64,000 nucleotides of DNA. Source: Chengkuizengella marina (GTDB lineage Bacteria; Bacillota; Bacilli; Paenibacillales; KCTC-33759). This document shows, one piece after another, positions 60,832 through 64,000 of this stretch. A program made the position numbers and the translations under genes. The notes below the pieces were generated by a model. It did not search any database. It saw only the letters and a program-made list of their open reading frames with translations, and was not told the origin of the DNA. The number at the start of each line of letters is the position of its first letter. Within the stretch, counting starts at the first letter, position 1. The stretch covers positions 62,001-126,000 of the forward strand of contig NZ_SIJB01000012.1 in NCBI RefSeq assembly GCF_009910845.1. Reading direction: 5' to 3'.

Positions 60832-61914
60832 ATGAACAAGAAACTAAAAGTCGGAATTATTGGATGTGGAGGAATAGCAACTGGAAAACATTTGCCCTCA
60901 CTCTCCAAATTGAAAACGGTTGAATTAACAGCATTTTGTGATGTTAATATTTCTAATGCTGAGCAAGCTGCTAAAAAATTCGGTATTGAAGGGGCTAGAA
61001 TTTTTTCTGATTACAATGAGTTATTAAATGAAACATCCATTGAAGTTGTTCACATTTGTACTCCAAATGATTCCCACGCAGATATTGCAATTGCAGCCCT
61101 TAAAGCAGGTAAACATGTAAACTGTGAGAAACCAATGGCAAAAACAGCTGCAGATGCCAGACGAATGTATGAGGCTTCCAAAATATCAGATAAAAAGCTT
61201 ACGATCAGTTACCAAAACCGTTTTAGAGCAGATAGTCAATATTTGAATCAAGCTTGTAGAGAAGGTGAATTAGGTGAAATTTATTTTGCCAAAGCTCACG
61301 CTATTCGTCGACGTGCGGTACCTACTTGGGGTGTCTTCTTAGATGAAGAAAAACAAGGAGGAGGTCCATTAATCGACATTGGTACTCATGCACTGGATTT
61401 AACACTATGGATGATGGATAATTATAAGCCAAAAGTCGTATTAGGAACAGCTTTCCATAAACTATCTAAACGGGAAAACGCAGCGAATGCATGGGGACCT
61501 TGGGATCCAAATGAGTTTACTGTAGAAGATTCTGCCTTTGGAATGATTAAAATGGAAAATGGAGCAACGATTATATTAGAATCAAGCTGGGCATTAAATT
61601 CCTTAGATGAAGGTGAAGCAAAATGCACGCTTGCAGGAACTGAAGGCGGGGCAGATATGAAGGATGGACTTCGCATTAATGGTGAAAGTCGTGGAAAATT
61701 ATTTACAAATCAAATTCAAACGAATGTCGGAGGAGTTGCATTTTATGATGGAAAAGAAGAAAGTGATGCAGACTTAGAAATGAGATTGTGGATTGATAGT
61801 ATTCTTTATGATACAGAGCCTATAGTTAAACCTAAACAAGCCCTTGTTGTGTCAGAAATTTTAGAAGCGATATATGAATCTTCAAAAACAGGAAAAGCCG
61901 TTTATTTTGAATAG
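60832..61914 (+). CDS. Gfo/Idh/MocA-family oxidoreductase
   Basis: The 360-aa NAD(P)-dependent enzyme has the N-terminal Rossmann motif VGIIGCGGIATGKH, the family lysine in CEKPMAKT, and a C-terminal alpha/beta domain with DIGTHALDLTLWMMD. Substrates are usually sugars or inositols. GGAGGGA precedes the ATG at 60832; the longer frame from 60817 reads through that site. It forms a catabolic pair with the isomerase at 61997. Confidence 0.9.
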   Translation: MNKKLKVGIIGCGGIATGKHLPSLSKLKTVELTAFCDVNISNAEQAAKKFGIEGARIFSDYNELLNETSIEVVHICTPNDSHADIAIAALKAGKHVNCEKPMAKTAADARRMYEASKISDKKLTISYQNRFRADSQYLNQACREGELGEIYFAKAHAIRRRAVPTWGVFLDEEKQGGGPLIDIGTHALDLTLWMMDNYKPKVVLGTAFHKLSKRENAANAWGPWDPNEFTVEDSAFGMIKMENGATIILESSWALNSLDEGEAKCTLAGTEGGADMKDGLRINGESRGKLFTNQIQTNVGGVAFYDGKEESDADLEMRLWIDSILYDTEPIVKPKQALVVSEILEAIYESSKTGKAVYFE

Positions 61915-61996
61915 TATGTGATTACTTCTATTTGTTCCACTTCATCACATCTTTGGTGATGAGCTAGATATGAAAAGAAAAAGGAGAGTGTAAAGG

Positions 61997-62965
61997 ATGA
62001 AGCTTGGTGTTTTTTCAGTATTATTTGCACAAAAATCACTTGAAGAAACTTTAGACATTATTCAAGCTAAGGGGCTTGAAGCAATTGAAATAGGTTCTGG
62101 TGGATATCCTGGGAAGGCTCATTGTGATCCTGATGTTTTGCTAAAAGATGAACAAAAATTGAATGATTTTAAACAACTTGTTTCTTCCAGAGGGATAGAA
62201 ATTTCAGCTTTAAGTGTTCATGGTAATACACTTCATCCACAAAAAGACATTGCTAAAGGCTATCATAATGATCTAATTAGAACAATTGATTTAGCTCATA
62301 AATTGAAAGTCCCAGTAGTCAATACATTTTCAGGTTGTCCTGGTGATCATGAGGGTGCTAAATATCCTAATTGGCCCGTAGCACCGTGGCCAAATGATTT
62401 TCAAGAAATTTTGAAATGGCAATGGGAAGAAAAGATCATACCTTATTGGACAGAAATAGGTCAATATGCGAGTGATTGGAATGTGAAAATTGGTTTAGAA
62501 CTTCATGGCGGATTTTCAGTTCACACTCCTGCAACGTTGCTTCGATTAAGAGAAGCTGTGGGTGAAGTGATTGGAGCGAACTTAGATCCAAGTCATATGT
62601 GGTGGCAAGGTATAGATCCAGTGGAATCTATAAAAATATTAGGGAAAAATAATGCGATACATCATTTTCATGCAAAAGATACAACAATAGATCAAAATAA
62701 TGTAAACCGATATGGATTAACAGATATGCAATCTTACTCAAACATGCTTGATCGAGCTTGGCAATTTAGAACAGTTGGATTTGGACATGATCTAAAAACA
62801 TGGTCAGACATTATAAGCACATTACGTTTAGTTGGTTATGATTATGTAGTGAGCATTGAACACGAAGATGGTTTAATGTCTATTGATGAAGGCTTTAGTA
62901 AAGCCGTTATGAATTTACAGCAAGTATTATTAAAAGAACCTTTAGGTGATATGTGGTGGGTGTAA
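61997..62965 (+). CDS. Sugar phosphate isomerase/epimerase (TIM barrel)
   Basis: The 322-aa AP-endonuclease-2-like TIM barrel has EAIEIGSGGYPGKAHCD, LSVHGNTLHP, NTFSGCPGD, GLELHGGFSVHTPA with the metal glutamate, NLDPSHMWWQG and HFHAKDT. Related to IolE/IolH-type and sugar isomerases. AAGGAGAG upstream. A short TCATCAC/GTGATGA hairpin (61942-61962) stands in the gap to the preceding gene. Likely acts on the product of the oxidoreductase. Confidence 0.88.
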   Translation: MKLGVFSVLFAQKSLEETLDIIQAKGLEAIEIGSGGYPGKAHCDPDVLLKDEQKLNDFKQLVSSRGIEISALSVHGNTLHPQKDIAKGYHNDLIRTIDLAHKLKVPVVNTFSGCPGDHEGAKYPNWPVAPWPNDFQEILKWQWEEKIIPYWTEIGQYASDWNVKIGLELHGGFSVHTPATLLRLREAVGEVIGANLDPSHMWWQGIDPVESIKILGKNNAIHHFHAKDTTIDQNNVNRYGLTDMQSYSNMLDRAWQFRTVGFGHDLKTWSDIISTLRLVGYDYVVSIEHEDGLMSIDEGFSKAVMNLQQVLLKEPLGDMWWV

Positions 62966-63609
62966 AAAAACAAGTCATTATAGAGATGGCATCACAATTT
63001 GCAAAAGATATGTTGGGAAATGATGCAAGTGGGCATGATTGGTGGCATGTTCATAGAGTTACAGAATTATCGAAAAGAATAGCGGAAGATGAAGGTGCGG
63101 ATGTGTTTATCTGCACCTTGGCTGCTTTGCTGCATGATATAGCGGATGAAAAATTAAATGAATCCGAAGAATTAGGATTGAAAAAAGTGAAGGATTGGTT
63201 ACAACTTCAATCAGTAGAAGGTGATACTATCATTCACGTGATGGAGATCATCTCAACCATGTCCTTTAAGGGTGGGAGTCGACCCCCAATGACTACTTTG
63301 GAAGGAAAAGTAGTACAAGATGCTGATCGGTTAGATGCGATTGGAGCAATAGGAATTGCCAGAACCTTTGCTTACTCTGGAGCTAAAGGAAGCATTATGC
63401 ATGATCCTAATGTGAAGCCTAGGACAAACATAAATCAAACAAATTATCGTGAAAAGAAAGCAACCCCTATTAATCATTTTTATGAGAAATTGTTTAAGTT
63501 AAAAGATTTAATGAATACAAAAACAGCTAGGACCATAGCAGAAGAGCGTCATCAGTTTATGGAAGAATACCTACAGAGGTTTCATCTAGAGTGGAATGGA
63601 GATAAATAG
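62953..63609 (+). CDS. HD-domain phosphohydrolase (YedJ-like)
   Basis: The 218-aa protein has GHDWWHVHRV, LAALLHDIADEK and QDADRLDAIGAIGIARTF, the complete HD metal site. YedJ/YpgQ-type enzymes hydrolyse nucleotide phosphates. It overlaps the isomerase stop by 13 nt, with GTG starts at 62953 and 62956 after AGGTGAT; an ATG at 62986 is an alternative. Expressed with the sugar gene pair. Confidence 0.87.
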   Translation: MVGVKKQVIIEMASQFAKDMLGNDASGHDWWHVHRVTELSKRIAEDEGADVFICTLAALLHDIADEKLNESEELGLKKVKDWLQLQSVEGDTIIHVMEIISTMSFKGGSRPPMTTLEGKVVQDADRLDAIGAIGIARTFAYSGAKGSIMHDPNVKPRTNINQTNYREKKATPINHFYEKLFKLKDLMNTKTARTIAEERHQFMEEYLQRFHLEWNGDK

Positions 63610-63612
63610 AAA

Positions 63613-63648
63613 GAAAAAAACTGTCAAAAAAATTGACAGTTTTTTTTA
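63613..63648 (+). terminator. Terminator of the HD-domain gene
   Basis: AAAAACTGTCAA / TTGACAGTTTTT with T-run. Confidence 0.85.
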
Positions 63649-63662
63649 TTTAGTTTCAATAT

Positions 63663-63788
63663 CTATTTAGAAATCTGATTATCACTTTCTTCCACATTCG
63701 TATTCCCCTTTGCTCCCCACCAAAATCCTAAAAATAAACAAACAGCCACAACTAGAGGTGGTGCATATGTGATTAAAAATTGATCCAT
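63663..63788 (-). CDS. cydS: CydS-like cytochrome bd oxidase microprotein
   Basis: The 41-aa product starts MDQFLITYAPPLVVAVCLFL and continues GFWWGAKGNTNVEE. A single transmembrane helix with the N-terminal FLIxYAP-x-VVA and FWxGxK pattern is that of CydS, the third subunit of Geobacillus cytochrome bd. CydS occupies a heme-side groove of CydA and stabilises the oxidase. AAAGGA lies 8-9 nt before the ATG. The cydA/cydB genes are not in the window; they would lie beyond 64000. Confidence 0.7.
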   Translation of the reverse strand: MDQFLITYAPPLVVAVCLFLGFWWGAKGNTNVEESDNQISK

Positions 63789-63842
63789 TTTGATCATCCT
63801 TTCTTAAATGTCAGGAAATTATGACTTTCCATTTAAATTTTG

Positions 63843-63926
63843 TTTAGGAAAACCGCCAGTTTATGGATGAACTGGTGCCGACGTTTACCACATAGAGGTG
63901 GTATGCATTTAGACGGCCTTCCTTAA
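63843..63926 (-). ncRNA. Three-way-junction structured element upstream of the CydS-like gene
   Basis: On the minus strand a long closing stem (TTAAGGAAGGCCG / CGGTTTTCCTAAA, one mismatch, two G-T) encloses two hairpins: TACCAC-CTCTAT-GTGGTA and CCAGTT-CATCCATA-AACTGG. It lies between a partial upstream ORF and the cydS start. No T-run follows on either side. I could not assign it to a known riboswitch class. Confidence 0.45.
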
Positions 63927-63946
63927 GCATCACTTTTTATGAATTT

Positions 63947-64000
63947 TTATTTCCTTGAACGTATTTTATATCGAATAAGAATAAACGCATTAATAAATAT
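63947..64000 (-). CDS. C-terminal end of an ORF entering from beyond the window
   Basis: The frame reads IFINAFILIRYKIRSRK-stop with no start in the window. A hydrophobic stretch followed by a basic end suggests the C-terminus of a membrane protein. A cydB end was considered but the residues do not match well. Confidence 0.3.
   Translation of the reverse strand: MFINAFILIRYKIRSRK

Noticed and set aside
63843-63926. Known riboswitch upstream of cydS
   Set aside because: Conserved cores of purine, TPP, FMN, SAM, lysine, glycine, THF, fluoride and c-di-GMP classes were not found, so it is listed only as unassigned.
1-64000. rRNA or tRNA genes
   Set aside because: No cloverleaf with conserved TTCGA loop or rRNA signature was recognised on either strand.

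Overview
The window comes from a low-GC, endospore-forming Bacillales chromosome. Conserved blocks match Bacillus/Paenibacillaceae order: cotJABC, yheA-yheB with yheC/D-type ATP-grasp genes, ytoI/ytpI/ytrI/ytrH-dnaE, accD-accA-pyk, and citZ-icd-mdh followed further on by phoR/phoP. The many spore-coat genes and mother-cell-type promoters agree. A Paenibacillaceae-like marine genus is plausible, but the species cannot be named from sequence reading alone.

Layout. (1) 1-7.6 kb: a truncated secreted protein, moaE, a small unknown gene with yunD, uppP, yfkAB and an AI-2E/YtvI-type membrane protein. (2) 7.7-8.9 kb: the cotJABC coat operon behind a mother-cell promoter. (3) 8.9-27.2 kb: an accessory region built from decayed, repeated cassettes. 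It holds remnants of a phage-type lysis module (amidase and holin), duplicated tails of cotJC, micro membrane proteins of YjcZ type, a cysteine-rich family marked by CDCCVCPMQC and KGECACCEDP, and SOS-box-driven yolD plus winged-helix pairs. A Vpr-like subtilase, a large unknown secreted protein, a lipoprotein, a GNAT enzyme and a PrcB-like secreted protein sit among them. (4) 27.2-29.3 kb: a DUF1028 protein, an ArsR regulator and a Cu/Zn superoxide dismutase. (5) 29.4-37.6 kb: five consecutive YheC/YheD ATP-grasp genes, divergent from yheB-yheA. (6) 37.8-52.9 kb: core metabolism, replication and sporulation membrane proteins. (7) 53-56 kb: three more YjcZ-type microproteins, yfbR and a class I fumarase. 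(8) 57-64 kb: phoR then phoP, an AraC regulator facing an oxidoreductase/isomerase pair, an HD hydrolase, and a CydS-like microprotein next to a structured non-coding element.

How it fits together. Two regulatory themes recur. Mother-cell promoters of the form (A/T)C(A/C)-N15/16-CATAnnnTA precede cotJ, the YjcZ-like genes, most of the cysteine-rich genes and the ATP-grasp operon. They point to a large late-sporulation/spore-surface programme. In the accessory region the cysteine-rich genes lie back to back with LexA-boxed promoters driving yolD and a winged-helix gene. A sporulation promoter and a DNA-damage promoter therefore share one short intergenic space, and this arrangement occurs several times in different stages of decay. 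It is the best candidate here for an undescribed system. PhoP-box-like repeats lie between phoR and phoP and before a PrcB-like secreted protein gene.
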